Assembly (NCBI GenBank): GCA_905147135.1
Contig: LR990056.1
Span: 2,862,001 to 2,926,000, forward strand
DNA: 64,000 nucleotides
From: Blastobasis lacticolella
Lineage: Eukaryota; Arthropoda; Insecta; Lepidoptera; Blastobasidae
Reading direction: 5' to 3'
Each line of letters opens with the position of its first letter. Within the stretch, counting starts at the first letter, position 1. The position numbers and the translations under genes are program-made. This document shows positions 63,986 through 64,000 of the stretch, piece after piece. The notes under the pieces are model-generated. The model searched no databases. It saw only the letters and a program-made list of their open reading frames with translations, and had not been told where the DNA came from.

Positions 63986-64000
63986 GATTATAATTTTCAT

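Larger units (their letters stand above)
35695..64000. other. Segmental duplicate, copy B
   Basis: Direct-orientation second copy of 1-31613, with no run of N between the two. Copy-B-only segments are 37320-43404 (LTR element plus target repeat), about 49933-50486, 51825-52081, about 54740-55125 and about 61855-62160. Each gene or pseudogene of copy A recurs here: DM9 gene, ankyrin pseudogene, FAMeT-DM9 gene, Kunitz gene and the second leader exon. The window ends while still inside the duplication. Confidence 0.93.

Noticed and set aside
1..64000. CRISPR array or bacterial operon
   Set aside because: The repeats are dispersed or tandem eukaryotic elements without regular unique spacers, and the genes have introns and no operon layout.

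Overview
The window is AT-rich, intron-containing, repeat-dense nuclear DNA of an insect, almost certainly a moth or butterfly. The indicators are GT-AG exons, TATA plus TCAGT-type initiators, tRNA-derived SINEs, RTE-type LINE ends of the kind common in Lepidoptera, Helitrons with A|TC...CTAG|T borders, a (TTAGG)n-type repeat stretch, and farnesoic-acid-methyltransferase-like/DM9 genes. No bacterial operon, rRNA, true tRNA or CRISPR array is seen.

The main structural fact is that about 31.6 kb occurs twice in the same orientation. Copy A covers 1-31613 and copy B covers 35695-64000, and both run off the window. They differ at scattered single bases, by visual impression about 1-3%, and by large insertions and deletions. 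Either this is a young tandem duplication or two divergent haplotypes were joined end to end by the assembler. Sequence alone cannot decide.

Each copy carries the same set, left to right. (1) The two DM9 exons of a plus-strand gene. (2) A broken ankyrin-repeat (IkB-like) gene. (3) A minus-strand gene with a split FAMeT (Methyltransf_FA) domain followed by two DM9 repeats, convergent with gene 1. (4) A stretch of LINE and SINE relics and miniature inverted-repeat elements. (5) A three-exon, secreted, single-Kunitz-domain protease-inhibitor-like gene on the minus strand with a clear TATA/initiator promoter. (6) Upstream on the same strand, a second secretory leader: its first exon and TATA promoter are visible only at 33.26-33.40 kb, its second exon in both copies. 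It is phase-compatible with the Kunitz exon. Segment 31614-35694 between the copies holds SINEs, two Helitrons and a 77-bp tandem repeat.

Copy-specific mobile DNA explains much of the difference. Copy A alone has an RTE LINE with an uninterrupted ORF inside a hAT-like element (8-bp target duplication), a Jockey/CR1-like RT fragment, a 5'-truncated SINE and a 382-bp inverted-repeat element. Copy B alone has a Ty3/gypsy LTR retrotransposon with identical 164-bp LTRs in the intron of gene 1; its 5' LTR was then hit by a 1553-bp TA-flanked inverted-repeat element full of an internal short repeat.

The DM9/FAMeT genes (putative lectin-like pattern recognition), the Kunitz gene and the dead ankyrin gene would suit an immunity or secretion neighbourhood, but no pathway is demonstrated. 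Protein names rest on motif reading without database searches; splice sites are read by eye.
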